Assembly (NCBI GenBank): GCA_023423335.1
Contig: JAFAFU010000063.1
Span: forward strand, 1 to 64,000
Direction of reading: 5' to 3'
Source of the DNA: Bacillota bacterium
GTDB taxonomy: Bacteria > Bacillota > Clostridia > Lachnospirales > Lachnospiraceae
DNA length: 64,000 nucleotides
The stretch's first letter is position 1. The number at the start of each line of letters is the position of its first letter. Positions 52,701 through 60,079 of this stretch are shown piece after piece. A program made the position numbers and the translations under genes. The notes under the pieces are model-generated. The model saw only the letters and a program-made list of their open reading frames with translations, searched no databases and was not told the DNA's origin.

Positions 52701-52790
52701 TTGTATACGGCTGCCAGGGTGGTATTCAATAAAACTGCCGGTATCTATCATAGTGTGACCGATTTACGGTTTAGCAGCAAATGGGAATGA
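46710..52790 (+). CDS. Cyclic beta-glucan synthase-like, GT84/glucoamylase part
   Basis: The 2026-aa product starts from a TTG with AGGAGG 10 nt upstream. It has an N-terminal membrane helix (residues 12-38), a long helical region, further membrane segments near 430-480, then a GT84 domain with LDADS (D657/D659) and the HRWIRGDWQLLPW acceptor motif near 804. After more membrane helices comes a glucoamylase-like region (TVDSGNFLGHL, WSGTMFEYLMP, FDLYSNYQYKAFGVP) and a GH94-type N-domain. It ends at TGA 52788-52790, in frame with the next ORF after only 10 sense codons. Known cyclic beta-1,2-glucan synthases are single chains of about 2800 aa, which the two ORFs together match. Confidence 0.85.
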   Translation: MLTTKEGISFFIDRPVGIAALIISIILILSILWYFYYRFFYFRRRKKEYIEAPGSGGRKGPEDWEKQMLILASEHAHTKLSRYNFVLDDLNQIAYKKLNRIRRNISELSSDIITLIPAARWLFDNFQMMYREIKKIRSSGTSYEILPILRDTEDKGLPRIYVLARKMVALSGGHLNRENISALVRAYQTNVKLTDKELWVLPEMIGFCLLENIIEVSEEIIRIIHLKSKADRFVKDKVGAEQGSADIKALLTDTDRDCRNNFSFHAHVVYLLKNMSFDNNLIQKYLEYHCLETELRLKPSELFSEEGRIEAEQEAKIRGLIISLREINETDSEALFTELSILENHLGNDPSGHYASMDAESRGMYRGVIVKLAHRYRIEEEKIALTCLELAKEGREDLSNSCHIGTYLLGKGFPILKCRVLGKQIPRKIKRKKNVKGFLYFTVSFLILLSILLLLASLLRWEAYLERYQYALLFFAALPLLMGIALELSNFIFTRQILVKKLPAMDYRKEIPDQARTFVVMPVIISSREQGLEYLNRLQRLYLANRQPNLYYALLADYEDSKELTVPKDKIIEEALLARLEELNREYPSEHQHFSLFTRRRKWNESENCFMGWERKRGKLEEFNSLLSGTRKEDTSFDVLYCNTELLRTFKYVITLDADSNLIWDNAAKLVGLMEHPLNQPVIDMRKRRVKEGYVIIQPSVRNHIIDKKGSLFSMIFGGQSGLDHYSAVISDIYQDIFNQGTYIGKGIYHIRAFHTLLHGTIPENSVLSHDLLESCYARTAFSSAVKVMDTFPGSVLSYAKREHRWIRGDWQLLPWLFFRKTADRRRVCALSKWKIADNLRRSMVPLSKTIVILLNLAWVPQLPWLWIPLIFFSDLFNLMVMLVSILKQKLLRPKLAFVYKSFFKELGIMFERAFLELVLTPYRAYIATDAVLRTLFRLFISKKNLLRWNTAESVDASIINTKKGYFLSMWSTLLSTGILLGLILYREISPMEFMIYGTLALVWITAFLTAYYISLPRENGCEEEPVPDRELLAETAWRTWLFFREFSTKEYNFLCPDSFQQTHRKKISSKTSPTNIGLQLLSILTARDLGYETLSSTLNQLENVLGTVQKLPKFKGHLYNWYGIKTLEVLSPAYISTVDSGNFLGHLIALKNGLTEQLDEPVFKESSIKVFRDTLRLSGFGKKLKPDYCGIGEFIEDIRDIWEDMAERESLPCEDIRWCRRLSDIIESFVEEAGAFQIKNGGCSSCPTLRQLALQDNKRAKLAIERINELCVKINGILENADFSFLYNEQRMLFHIGYHVDSQTLDAGCYDLIASESALTSFLSVARGQVPLRHWHRLGRPLTMIKGIPCFVSWSGTMFEYLMPNLIMKEYKGSVFAETAKAAVLQHIGYARQMGIPWGISESQYFRFDLYSNYQYKAFGVPKLRLSPVRKTSLVVAPYASILALEYACGECLTNLKKLKEMGGYGEYGFYEAIDFNGPDAGEMTPYRIVKSFMAHHQGMNLVAINNYLNQGIMRRRFHTEPMIRAAEVLLEEKRQTHLVSTAKRGYTINFSKLEFKEVAYGSRYINSTAPAMPIAGYLSNSKYSLLLTSDGDGFSSYGNRMLYRWRADSYANTGHYIYIKELGQNTVWSSAYHPTRKEPDSYQAVLSHHGVEFKRRDGSITTHTTVSLSPDHTMEIRKLELTNHGKEIKQLEITSYLEVVSDSHLAELSHPSFNKLFIESEYVEGQAIFLSRRRSNREEEKPYVMHMVRTGAKLLGNVEYENDRMKFIGRNNTTENPEAVMHSIPLSNQAGFCNDPIMSLRLLITLGAGETAGISFLTGVCDSRDEALQIGEELRAPYRVDDLLEKYRLQSEIELRYLEITKSQLNAFQELISPIFYPSVYYRGPEQNIRRNWKNQSFLWKFGVSGDNPILLLAVDSIEEEGVIRDVLKAYEYLRINRITADLIILIDAKHGYLQEVDDLIGDMTSSLRIYDADNDRPGFFVLHTYQMIPAEIDLLYTAARVVFNKTAGIYHSVTDLRFSSKWE

Positions 52791-52820
52791 TTCGTAACGT
52801 ATTATAAAGGAGGAAGAGGT

Positions 52821-55229
52821 TTGGAGTCAGGAGCTGACCGGATGTATGAATATTTTAACGGGTATGGCGGTTTTATCAAGGATGGGACGGAGTATGAAAT
52901 CCGGCTTGAGAATGGCATCAAGCCGCCTGTTCCCTGGATTAATGTAATAGCAAATAAGAATTTTGGATTCCATATCTCCGAATCCGGGGCAGGTTTTACC
53001 TGGGCTTATAATAGCAGGGAGAATAAGATAACCCCCTGGTCCAATGATCCGGTCAGTGATCCCGCAACAGAGATCATCTACATTATTGATGAGATCACAG
53101 GGGATATCATGACGCCGGTATCCCTGGGGAGAACGGACAGAGGAACCTATCTGGCCCGTCACGGCTTCGGATACTCGACCTTTCTTCATGAGGAGAAGGA
53201 GATCAAACAAGAGCTTAAGGTATTCACCCCTTTGGAAGAGCCTTTGAAGCTTTGGGAACTGAAGCTGACGAATCAATCGGATAAGGTGAAATATCTGGGG
53301 CTGACCTATTATGTGGAGTGGGTCCTTGGTACGCAGCGGGAGCATACAAATCCCTATATACTGACCTCATATAATAATGAACATGAGTATCTGTCCGCCA
53401 GGAATGTCTATACCTTCCATTTTAAGGACAGCATGGCCTTTCTGTTCTCCAGTGAGATGATTACCGGATATACCGGTGACCGGCAGGAATTTCTTGGCCG
53501 AAAGGGTACTCTTTTGGAGCCGAGGGGCTTGGGGCGTAAGCTATCCTGTAATACCGGAGTCGGTTTGGATTCCTGCGGAGTTATTCAGGTTTCCGTAACT
53601 ATTAAACCGAATGAGAGCAAAGTAATCCTGTTTGGCCTGGGAGAAAGCAATGATGCCGGAGAAATCAGCAGGCTGCGGCAAAAGTACAGGGATATCACAA
53701 AGGCAGCGGAGGAATTGGAGCGAGTAGGCGCCTACTGGGAGAAGAAGCTGGGAGCCATTACGGTTAAGACGAAGGACCGGGCCATTGACTTCCTTGTTAA
53801 CGGATGGCTCCTGTATCAGACGATTTCCTGCAGAATCAATGCCAGGGCCGCCTTCTACCAATGTGGAGGCGCCTATGGCTACAGGGACCAGCTGCAGGAC
53901 ACCCTGGCCTTAACCTTTACGGAACCGGAGGCATTGAGACGGCAAATTCTGATTGCCTGCAGCAGACAATTTGAGGAGGGAGATGTCCAGCACTGGTGGC
54001 ACCCGCCTATGGGAGTCGGGGTACGTACCAGAATTACCGATGATTTATTATGGCTGCCCTATGCGACGGCGGCCTATATCAGGAATACCGGAGATTACTC
54101 CATATTGGAGGAGAAGGTTCCGTATATCAAAGGTCCGCTGTTAAATGAGGACCAGCACGATATCATGGTGACCCCGGAATTGTCGGAGCTGTCGGAAAGC
54201 GTCTATGAGCACTGCAAGAAGACGATCCGGATTACCCGTTTCGGCGAACATGGATTGCCTTTGATGGGCGGAGGCGACTGGAATGACGGCATGAATGAAG
54301 TTGGCAAGGAGGGGAAGGGAGAGAGTGTGTGGCTGGCCTGGTTTCTCTATACCCTCCTGGGAGATTTTATTCCGGTCTGCAGGTATCAGGGAGAGACAGA
54401 TTATGCCGGGGAGCTGGAGGCAAAAAGGGAGAAGCTGCTTCAAAGCATTGAGAAGCACACCTGGGATGGGGAGTGGTATCTCAGAGCATTTTATGATGAT
54501 GGTTCAAAGCTTGGCTCGAAGGATAATGACGAGTGCAGAATAGATTCCATCAGCCAGTCCTGGAGCGTGATTTCCGGAGGCGCCGGGAAGGAACGGGCGG
54601 CTGCGGCGATGCAATCGGCATGGCGGTATCTGGTCCTGGAGGATGTGGGAATATCCCTGCTGCTTTCGCCTCCTTTTAATAGAACCAGCAAAAATCCGGG
54701 TTATATTAAAAATTATCTTCCCGGAATCCGGGAAAATGGGGGACAGTACACCCATGCGGCAGTCTGGCTTGCTATCGCTACGGCTGTCATAGGAAATTAT
54801 GATATGGCATATAAGCTGTTTACAATGTTAAATCCGATCCACCTTACCCATAAAAAGAGCAATGTTTTGAGGTATGAGAAGGAGCCTTATGTAATGATTG
54901 CGGATATTTCCCTGACTCCTCCCTATGCCGGAAAGGGAGGCTGGAGCTGGTATACCGGTTCCGCCGGCTGGATGTATCAGGGACTGGTGCACTGGTTTTT
55001 TGGTATCCGAAAGGAAGAGGACTGGCTGATCATTAATCCGGCAACTCCGGTAAGCTTCGGAGAGTTCTCGGTACATTACCGTTATGGAACTTCCCTTTAT
55101 GATATCCAGGTAAACAGCAGAAGCAGGGGAGAATTATCCGTACAGGAAATAACGGCGGATGGACAAAAGATCCCGGGAAACCGGATAAAATTAGTGGATG
55201 ACGGTAAAACCCATCAAATCATCGTCTGA
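52821..55229 (+). CDS. GH94-type glycoside phosphorylase-like domain, split from the upstream ORF
   Basis: The 802-aa product has the GH94 layout: an N-terminal beta-sandwich (YFNGYGGFIKDGTEYEI, PWINVIANKNFGFHISESG, FTWAYNSRENKITPWSND), a helical linker and an (alpha/alpha)6 barrel. Catalytic-type motifs include YGYRDQLQDTLAL, HWWHPP and GGGDWNDGMNEVG, with D489 as the probable general acid. It starts at TTG 52821, 7 nt after AAAGGAGG. In cyclic glucan synthases this domain trims the glucan by phosphorolysis. It could act as a separate subunit or as a stand-alone phosphorylase. Confidence 0.85.
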   Translation: MESGADRMYEYFNGYGGFIKDGTEYEIRLENGIKPPVPWINVIANKNFGFHISESGAGFTWAYNSRENKITPWSNDPVSDPATEIIYIIDEITGDIMTPVSLGRTDRGTYLARHGFGYSTFLHEEKEIKQELKVFTPLEEPLKLWELKLTNQSDKVKYLGLTYYVEWVLGTQREHTNPYILTSYNNEHEYLSARNVYTFHFKDSMAFLFSSEMITGYTGDRQEFLGRKGTLLEPRGLGRKLSCNTGVGLDSCGVIQVSVTIKPNESKVILFGLGESNDAGEISRLRQKYRDITKAAEELERVGAYWEKKLGAITVKTKDRAIDFLVNGWLLYQTISCRINARAAFYQCGGAYGYRDQLQDTLALTFTEPEALRRQILIACSRQFEEGDVQHWWHPPMGVGVRTRITDDLLWLPYATAAYIRNTGDYSILEEKVPYIKGPLLNEDQHDIMVTPELSELSESVYEHCKKTIRITRFGEHGLPLMGGGDWNDGMNEVGKEGKGESVWLAWFLYTLLGDFIPVCRYQGETDYAGELEAKREKLLQSIEKHTWDGEWYLRAFYDDGSKLGSKDNDECRIDSISQSWSVISGGAGKERAAAAMQSAWRYLVLEDVGISLLLSPPFNRTSKNPGYIKNYLPGIRENGGQYTHAAVWLAIATAVIGNYDMAYKLFTMLNPIHLTHKKSNVLRYEKEPYVMIADISLTPPYAGKGGWSWYTGSAGWMYQGLVHWFFGIRKEEDWLIINPATPVSFGEFSVHYRYGTSLYDIQVNSRSRGELSVQEITADGQKIPGNRIKLVDDGKTHQIIV

Positions 55230-55302
55230 AACCGCATCCGTACAAAAATAAGGAATAATCAAGCTGGTCCCCGTATATGCATTTTCTGAAAGGGTGAGGA
55301 AA

Positions 55303-55860
55303 ATGATACATCATAAGGGGACCAATTCTATCGAGACCAACCGGCTGTTTTTACGCAGATTTGAGGACCGGGATGCAGAGGCTATGTACAATAACTGGGC
55401 CAGTGATCCGGAGGCGGTGAAATTCCTGCCCTGGGGGCCCCATCAGAACCCGGAGGTAACAAGAAAGCGGGTCAGGGATATTATAGTACGATATGAAAAC
55501 AATAATTATTATAACTGGGCAATTTGCAGAAAGTATAACAACATTGCCATCGGGTCCATCAGTGTGGAGCTATTTAATGATTTGGAACAATCCTGCGAAG
55601 TGGGGTATTGTCTGTCCAGGGAATTCTGGAGCCGGGGAATAATGACGGAGGCGCTTCGGGCGGTCATGCATTATCTGTTCTATGAAATCAGTTATCAAAA
55701 AATTGTTGCCAGGCATGACGTACTGAATATCGCATCCGGAAGAGTTATGCAAAAGAGCGGTATGAGCTTTGAAAAGCTTCTTTATCATGTCAGCAGGCGC
55801 AGAGACGGAAGTGATTGTGACTGCGCCGTCTATCGGAAATATATCTGGGAGGATGCCTGA
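55303..55860 (+). CDS. GNAT-family N-acetyltransferase (RimJ/RimL-like)
   Basis: The 185-aa product opens with IETNRLFLRRFEDRDAEAMY, the RimJ/RimL-type beginning. It contains the acetyl-CoA-binding stretch EVGYCLSREFWSRGIMTEAL and the later ILNIASGRVMQKSGM-like segment, here VLNIASGRVMQKSGM. Substrate is unknown; ribosomal proteins or small metabolites are typical. ATG 55303 is chosen because AAAGG and GAGG precede it; a GTG at 55294 is also in frame. It follows the GH94 ORF by 73 bp. Confidence 0.88.
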   Translation: MIHHKGTNSIETNRLFLRRFEDRDAEAMYNNWASDPEAVKFLPWGPHQNPEVTRKRVRDIIVRYENNNYYNWAICRKYNNIAIGSISVELFNDLEQSCEVGYCLSREFWSRGIMTEALRAVMHYLFYEISYQKIVARHDVLNIASGRVMQKSGMSFEKLLYHVSRRRDGSDCDCAVYRKYIWEDA

Positions 55861-55904
55861 CTTATCTTAATCATTCTCAGAACAAGAATAATCTTATGTT
55901 CGGA

Positions 55905-55932
55905 TTGCCATTTCCTATCAAGAAGTGATAAT
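55905..55932 (+). promoter_or_regulatory. Candidate promoter of mscL
   Basis: TTGCCA (55905-55910) and GATAAT (55927-55932) with a 16-bp spacer, about 69 bp before the start codon. Confidence 0.5.
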
Positions 55933-56000
55933 ATTGGATTAGACAAGCCTCTCTGGCGGACAGGCAGGAGGGATGTTCTAAAAAAATATGGAGGATGTAT

Positions 56001-56438
56001 ATGTTAAAGGAATTTAAAAAATTCGCTTTAAAAGGTAATATGATTGATCTTGCTGTCGGTATTATTATCGGCGGAGCTTTTAACGGTATCGTCAACTCCC
56101 TGGTTAACGATATCATTATGCCGCTTCTCAGTGTATTTACGAAGAGGATTAACTTCGGCAATCTGTTTTTTACCTTAGACGGCAAGAGCTATAATACGCT
56201 CGCCGAAGCAGAGGCGGCAGAAGCAGCAGCGGTTAAGTACGGTACGTTTATATCCGGGGTCTTGAATTTTATCATAATGGCCTTTGTCGTATTTCTCCTG
56301 GTCCGATGGATCAATAAAATGAAGAAGCCTGAGACAGCCGCGGCACCTGACACAAAAAAGTGCCCCCGCTGCCTGTCGGATATCAATATTCAGGCATCCA
56401 GATGCCCCCATTGTACATCGGAGCTCAGCAATTCCTGA
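56001..56438 (+). CDS. mscL: Large-conductance mechanosensitive channel with zinc-ribbon tail
   Basis: The 145-aa product shows the MscL N-terminus FKKFALKGNMIDLAVGIIIGGAF and two membrane helices. The periplasmic loop has an unusual Ala/Glu-rich stretch (LAEAEAAEAAAVKYG). The C-terminus carries CPRCLSDIN and CPHCTSEL, two CxxC pairs of a zinc ribbon instead of the usual helical bundle. MscL releases solutes under turgor. The ATG at 56001 has GGAGG 6 nt upstream; 55995 is too close to it. The ribbon is also known from other clostridial MscL proteins. Confidence 0.93.
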   Translation: MLKEFKKFALKGNMIDLAVGIIIGGAFNGIVNSLVNDIIMPLLSVFTKRINFGNLFFTLDGKSYNTLAEAEAAEAAAVKYGTFISGVLNFIIMAFVVFLLVRWINKMKKPETAAAPDTKKCPRCLSDINIQASRCPHCTSELSNS

Positions 56439-56448
56439 CCGGCAGATG

Positions 56449-56526
56449 GAATTTCACTTGCGGCATGCATAATAAAACGCTATTGTGCCAATCGTAATAG
56501 TGATGCCGATAGCCGAATTTCACTTG
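56449..56526. repeat. 12-bp direct repeats around a 54-bp segment
   Basis: GAATTTCACTTG occurs at 56449-56460 and 56515-56526. The enclosed segment begins CGGCAT and contains ATGCCG near its end (56503-56508). The right repeat contributes to the -35 box of the next promoter. It may be the scar of a small insertion. Confidence 0.5.
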
Positions 56527-56552
56527 TACTCCATGGCAATAATTGCTATAAT
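56524..56552 (+). promoter_or_regulatory. sigma-A promoter of yqeG-aroK-aroQ
   Basis: TTGTAC (56524-56529) and TATAAT (56547-56552) have a 17-bp spacer. The 5' leader is about 150 nt. Confidence 0.75.
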
Positions 56553-56567
56553 ATAGTATAAACGTAG

Positions 56568-56640
56568 TGAGCATATGCAAGCCTGCTTATGTATTCCGAT
56601 TGGAGCAACAAGATCATGAACGCGCATTATGTTCATGATA
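56568..56640 (+). repeat. Hairpin-rich leader resembling 17218-17335
   Basis: GTGAGCATATGCAAGCCTGC and TTATG are followed by the 9-bp stem ATCATGAAC / GTTCATGAT (56613-56639). The motif order matches the element before padR, suggesting a dispersed family. Confidence 0.5.
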
Positions 56641-56707
56641 TATCATGGACCGTGCGGCAAAATCCGGCATATGATAAAGTAATAAAGCTACAGGTAGGAG
56701 AATTCGA

Positions 56708-57226
56708 ATGCTGAAAAGGTTTTATCCAAAGAGAATAGCAGATTCTGCTTATGTGATCGATTATCAGAAATTATATAATGAAGGCTACCGAGGAATTATA
56801 TTTGATATAGACAATACACTGGTAGAACACGGGGCCGATGCCAATCAGAAGGCAATTGACCTGATTGCCGGGCTGAAGAAGATCGGGTTTCAGGTGTGCC
56901 TGATTTCCAACAACAAGGAGGAACGGGTCAGCAGGTTTAACAGGGAGATTAAGGTGAAATTTATCCATAATGCCCAGAAGCCTGCCAGAAAGAATTTTAT
57001 CAAGGCAACGATGCTGATGGGCACAACCATAAAGAATACGGTTTTTGTCGGAGACCAGCTGTTTACCGACGTATTCGGTGCGAATCGGGTGGGCATGCTG
57101 ACGTATTTTGTGAAGCCTATCGGTCCGAAGGAAGAGATACAGATTGTATTCAAACGCAAATTGGAACGCATCGTTTTGAAACAATATCGGAAGGATTTGA
57201 AACGTGGAAGGATTACAAAGGAATAA
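56708..57226 (+). CDS. YqeG-family HAD phosphatase
   Basis: The 172-aa product has HAD motif I FDIDNTLVEH (D37/D39 region), ISNNKEERV and the Mg-binding VGDQLFTDVFGANRVGM. It matches YqeG (HAD IIIA), a small family linked to the yqe ribosome-assembly operon in Bacillus. Its substrate is unknown; phosphoglycerophosphate is hydrolysed by related enzymes. The 3' end overlaps aroK by 23 bp. Confidence 0.88.
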   Translation: MLKRFYPKRIADSAYVIDYQKLYNEGYRGIIFDIDNTLVEHGADANQKAIDLIAGLKKIGFQVCLISNNKEERVSRFNREIKVKFIHNAQKPARKNFIKATMLMGTTIKNTVFVGDQLFTDVFGANRVGMLTYFVKPIGPKEEIQIVFKRKLERIVLKQYRKDLKRGRITKE

Positions 57227-57782
57227 TATTATCCTGATCGGGTTTATGGGTTCCGGCAAAACCAGTGTCGGAAAGCATCTGGCTCTGCGTATGGGCTTTG
57301 ACTTTCTGGATACCGATGTGAGGATTGAGCAGAAAGAACGAAAAACCATCCCTGAGCTTTTTAATTCTATGGGTGAGGAATATTTCCGGACCCAGGAAAC
57401 AAGGCTCCTTGAGGAGCTTATGTCTTCGGCGGAAGGAATTATCGTATCCACCGGCGGCGGGATGCCTTTAAGGGAGGAGAACAGGGAGCTGTTGAAAAAA
57501 ACAGGCTTTGTGGTATATCTGAAAGCCTCCAACGAGACAATCGTCGGCCGGCTGCAGGGAGATACCACCCGGCCCCTTCTTAGGGGGGAAGAGCTTACAA
57601 AGAAGGTGGAGCGGCTGCAGGGAGAGAGGATGCAGGCCTATATGGCCGCAGCCCATCTTACGATAGATACGGACAACCTGTTACCGGAGGAACTGGCGGA
57701 GGAAATCCTAAAGGAATACCGGAGGCAACGTTCAGGCTGTATCAGGGATAAGGAGGATGAGAATGAGGATATTGGTAATTAA
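57204..57782 (+). CDS. aroK: Shikimate kinase
   Basis: The 192-aa product has the P-loop IGFMGSGKTSVGKHL and DTDVRIEQ. TGGGMPL and the lid segment RPLL, with basic residues, follow. It makes shikimate-3-phosphate. It starts at GTG 57204 inside yqeG, indicating translational coupling. Its 3' end overlaps aroQ by 20 bp. The C-terminal tail (ILKEYRRQRSGCIRDKED) is longer than usual and weakly conserved. Confidence 0.92.
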   Translation: MEGLQRNNIILIGFMGSGKTSVGKHLALRMGFDFLDTDVRIEQKERKTIPELFNSMGEEYFRTQETRLLEELMSSAEGIIVSTGGGMPLREENRELLKKTGFVVYLKASNETIVGRLQGDTTRPLLRGEELTKKVERLQGERMQAYMAAAHLTIDTDNLLPEELAEEILKEYRRQRSGCIRDKEDENEDIGN

Positions 57783-58203
57783 CGGACCAAACTTGAATTT
57801 CCTTGGAATCAGAGAAAAAGGCATCTACGGAAGCGAGGATTATGACCATTTGCTTGGACTTCTGGAGAATAAAGCGATGGAATTGGGAGTGACGATCGAG
57901 ACCTTCCAAAGTAATTGTGAAGGGGAGATCATTGATCGTCTTCAGAAGGCTTATTATGACAAAATAGAGGGCATCATCATAAATCCCGGAGCTTATACCC
58001 ATTACAGCTATGCCATCCGGGACGCTCTTGCCAGCCTTACTGTGCCGAAGATTGAAGTACATATCTCCAATATCCATCAGCGGGAGGAATTCCGTCACGT
58101 TTCCGTCACGGCTCCTGCCTGCAGCGGACAGATTACGGGTCTTGGCCTGCAGGGATATCTTTTGGCAGTGGATGCCATTGTTAAATCAAATATAAAAATA
58201 TAA
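57763..58203 (+). CDS. aroQ: Type II 3-dehydroquinate dehydratase
   Basis: The 146-aa product fits the dodecameric type II class: NGPNLNFLGIREKGIYG (catalytic Tyr loop), FQSNCEGEIID, NPGAYTHYSYAIRDAL and EVHISNIHQREEFRH. It makes 3-dehydroshikimate. The start at 57763 is 6 nt after AGGAGG; the ATG at 57757 overlaps the site. It is translationally linked to aroK. aroE lies about 3 kb downstream on the minus strand. Confidence 0.94.
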   Translation: MRILVINGPNLNFLGIREKGIYGSEDYDHLLGLLENKAMELGVTIETFQSNCEGEIIDRLQKAYYDKIEGIIINPGAYTHYSYAIRDALASLTVPKIEVHISNIHQREEFRHVSVTAPACSGQITGLGLQGYLLAVDAIVKSNIKI

Positions 58204-58258
58204 GTAATACAAAGGACATGCTTCAAAAAGACATCGATCAGGAGGACAGGGATAAGAT

Positions 58259-59326
58259 ATGGATAATTATAAAAAGGTGCAGGAGATTATCAGCCGGTTG
58301 GAGCTGGAGGCAGCTCTGATCTCCAATGGGAATAATATGAGGTATGTCAGCGGCTATGCCGGCGAGACCGGTTATTTGTATATCTCAGGCAGCAGGCGTG
58401 CCGTAATCACCGACTCCAGATATACAATTCAGGCTGAGCTGGAGGCAGAGGGCTATGAGGTCATAACCATCGGAAATAACGGCTATGAGGAAGCGATTAA
58501 TGATATCCTGAAATCAGAGCGGGTCAATCGGCTTGGCTTTGAAGCAGAGGATCTGCTCTATGCAAAATATCAGAATTTAAAGGACAAGGTCCGGGTTGAC
58601 GAACTGATCCCAATCAAGGACGAGATAACGCGGCTGAGGAGAATTAAATCCCCGAAGGAGCTGGAATATATCCGTCGGGCAGAAGAGATTGGGGACAATG
58701 TATTTACGGATATTCTGGACTTTATTAAGCCGGGCATGACCGAGCTGGAGGTGGCTGCCAGAATAGAATATCTTCTTAAGCTGTACGGAGCGCAGAGGGT
58801 CAGCTTCCCGGCGATAATCGCTTCCGGGATTCATTCCTCCATGCCCCATGCGGTACCGACGACGAAGAAGATTGAGAACGGAGATTTCCTTACCATGGAC
58901 TTCGGCTGTGTTTATGAGGGCTATTGCTCGGATATGACCAGAACGGTAGTAATCGGTAAGGCCTCGGATAAGCAGAAGGAGATCTATAATCTTGTTCTGG
59001 AGGCCCAGACCGCGGCGCTGGATGTAATCCGGGCCGGCTTAAAGGGTAAAGAAGTTGATAAGGCAGCCAGAGATATCATCTATGGGGCGGGCTATGAGGG
59101 GTGCTTCGGCCATGGGCTGGGGCATAGTGTCGGACTGTTCATTCATGAGAATCCCAGATTGTCGCCCCTGGAAGAGGATTTCCTGGAAGCGGGTATGATA
59201 GAGACGGTGGAGCCCGGTATTTATGTCAAGGGCTTCGGTGGTGTCAGGATTGAGGATCTGGTGGCTGTTACCGAGACGGGATGCGACAATTTCACCCACT
59301 CCGAAAAGAAGCTGATTGAACTATAA
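58259..59326 (+). CDS. M24 Xaa-Pro aminopeptidase/dipeptidase family
   Basis: The 355-aa product has a creatinase-type N-domain and a pita-bread C-domain. Its five metal ligands appear in MDFGCVYEGYCSDMTRT, HGLGHSVGLFIHENP and ETVEPGIYVKGFGGVRIED. Members cleave X-Pro bonds in peptides. It is a common neighbour of efp, and both concern proline-containing substrates; the gap here is 92 bp. No signal peptide is present, so it is cytoplasmic. Confidence 0.92.
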   Translation: MDNYKKVQEIISRLELEAALISNGNNMRYVSGYAGETGYLYISGSRRAVITDSRYTIQAELEAEGYEVITIGNNGYEEAINDILKSERVNRLGFEAEDLLYAKYQNLKDKVRVDELIPIKDEITRLRRIKSPKELEYIRRAEEIGDNVFTDILDFIKPGMTELEVAARIEYLLKLYGAQRVSFPAIIASGIHSSMPHAVPTTKKIENGDFLTMDFGCVYEGYCSDMTRTVVIGKASDKQKEIYNLVLEAQTAALDVIRAGLKGKEVDKAARDIIYGAGYEGCFGHGLGHSVGLFIHENPRLSPLEEDFLEAGMIETVEPGIYVKGFGGVRIEDLVAVTETGCDNFTHSEKKLIEL

Positions 59327-59418
59327 TCCGGTCAGGAATAGACAAAAAATAGTTGTTGCAAATTATGACAGTTTATTATACACTAGAATGTAGTCAATTT
59401 TAAGGAGGAGTTTTGAGT

Positions 59419-59976
59419 ATGGTTTCAGCAGGCGATTTCAGAAACGGCTTGACAGTTGAAATAGACAATGGCGTATACCAGATTATCGAGTTTCAACATG
59501 TAAAACCCGGTAAAGGCGCGGCATTTGTAAGAACGAAATTAAAAAATATCAAGAATGGCGGCGTGGTAGAGCGTACCTTCCGTCCCACTGAAAAATATCC
59601 GCAGGCGCATATTGAAAGAAGCGAGATGCAGTATTTATATTCCGATGGGGATCTCTTCCATTTTATGAATGTGGAAAATTATGAGCAGATCGGTATGAAC
59701 CAGGATGCCATTGGCGATTCTCTTAAGTTTGTCAAAGAAAATGATATGGTTAAGATGCTTTCCCATAATGGACAGGTCTTTGCAATCGAACCTCCTTTAT
59801 TTGTCGAGCTTCTGATTACGGATACCGAACCCGGTTTCAAGGGTGACACCGCACAGGGAGCTACAAAGCCCGCGGTAGTTGAGACAGGTGCAACGGTCTA
59901 TGTACCTTTATTCGTAGAGCAGGGCGACAAAATCAGTATTGACACAAGAACCGGCGAGTATATGAAGAGAGTGTAA
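59419..59976 (+). CDS. efp: Translation elongation factor P
   Basis: The 185-aa product shows the three-domain EF-P. It has the MVSAGDFRNGLTVEIDN start, the loop HVKPGKGAAFVRTKLKN with the tip lysine, and the C-terminal GDKISIDTRTGEYMKRV. EF-P relieves ribosome stalling at polyproline. The start is ATG 59419, 10 nt after GGAGG; TTG 59413 is an alternative. No EF-P lysine-modification gene is adjacent. A promoter is likely in 59350-59385 but is not well resolved. Confidence 0.96.
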   Translation: MVSAGDFRNGLTVEIDNGVYQIIEFQHVKPGKGAAFVRTKLKNIKNGGVVERTFRPTEKYPQAHIERSEMQYLYSDGDLFHFMNVENYEQIGMNQDAIGDSLKFVKENDMVKMLSHNGQVFAIEPPLFVELLITDTEPGFKGDTAQGATKPAVVETGATVYVPLFVEQGDKISIDTRTGEYMKRV

Positions 59977-59999
59977 ATAAGTATTTCGATTTTTATATG

Positions 60000-60044
60000 G
60001 CGTAATTAACGGAAAATGCGGTTTTCTGTTAGTTGCGCTATTTT
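60000..60044 (+). terminator. Long hairpin after efp
   Basis: GCGTAATTAACGGAAAA pairs with TTTTCTGTTAGTTGCGC, a 17-bp stem with three G-U pairs, and a TATTTTGT tail follows. Confidence 0.75.
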
Positions 60045-60079
60045 GTACGCTTTTAGAAAACCTATTGGGAGACTTACAT

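Noticed and set aside
52788..52790. TGA as a selenocysteine codon joining the two glucan-synthase ORFs
   Set aside because: No SECIS-like hairpin was seen directly after it. A strong ribosome binding site and TTG start follow at once, and the site lies at a domain boundary rather than in an active site.
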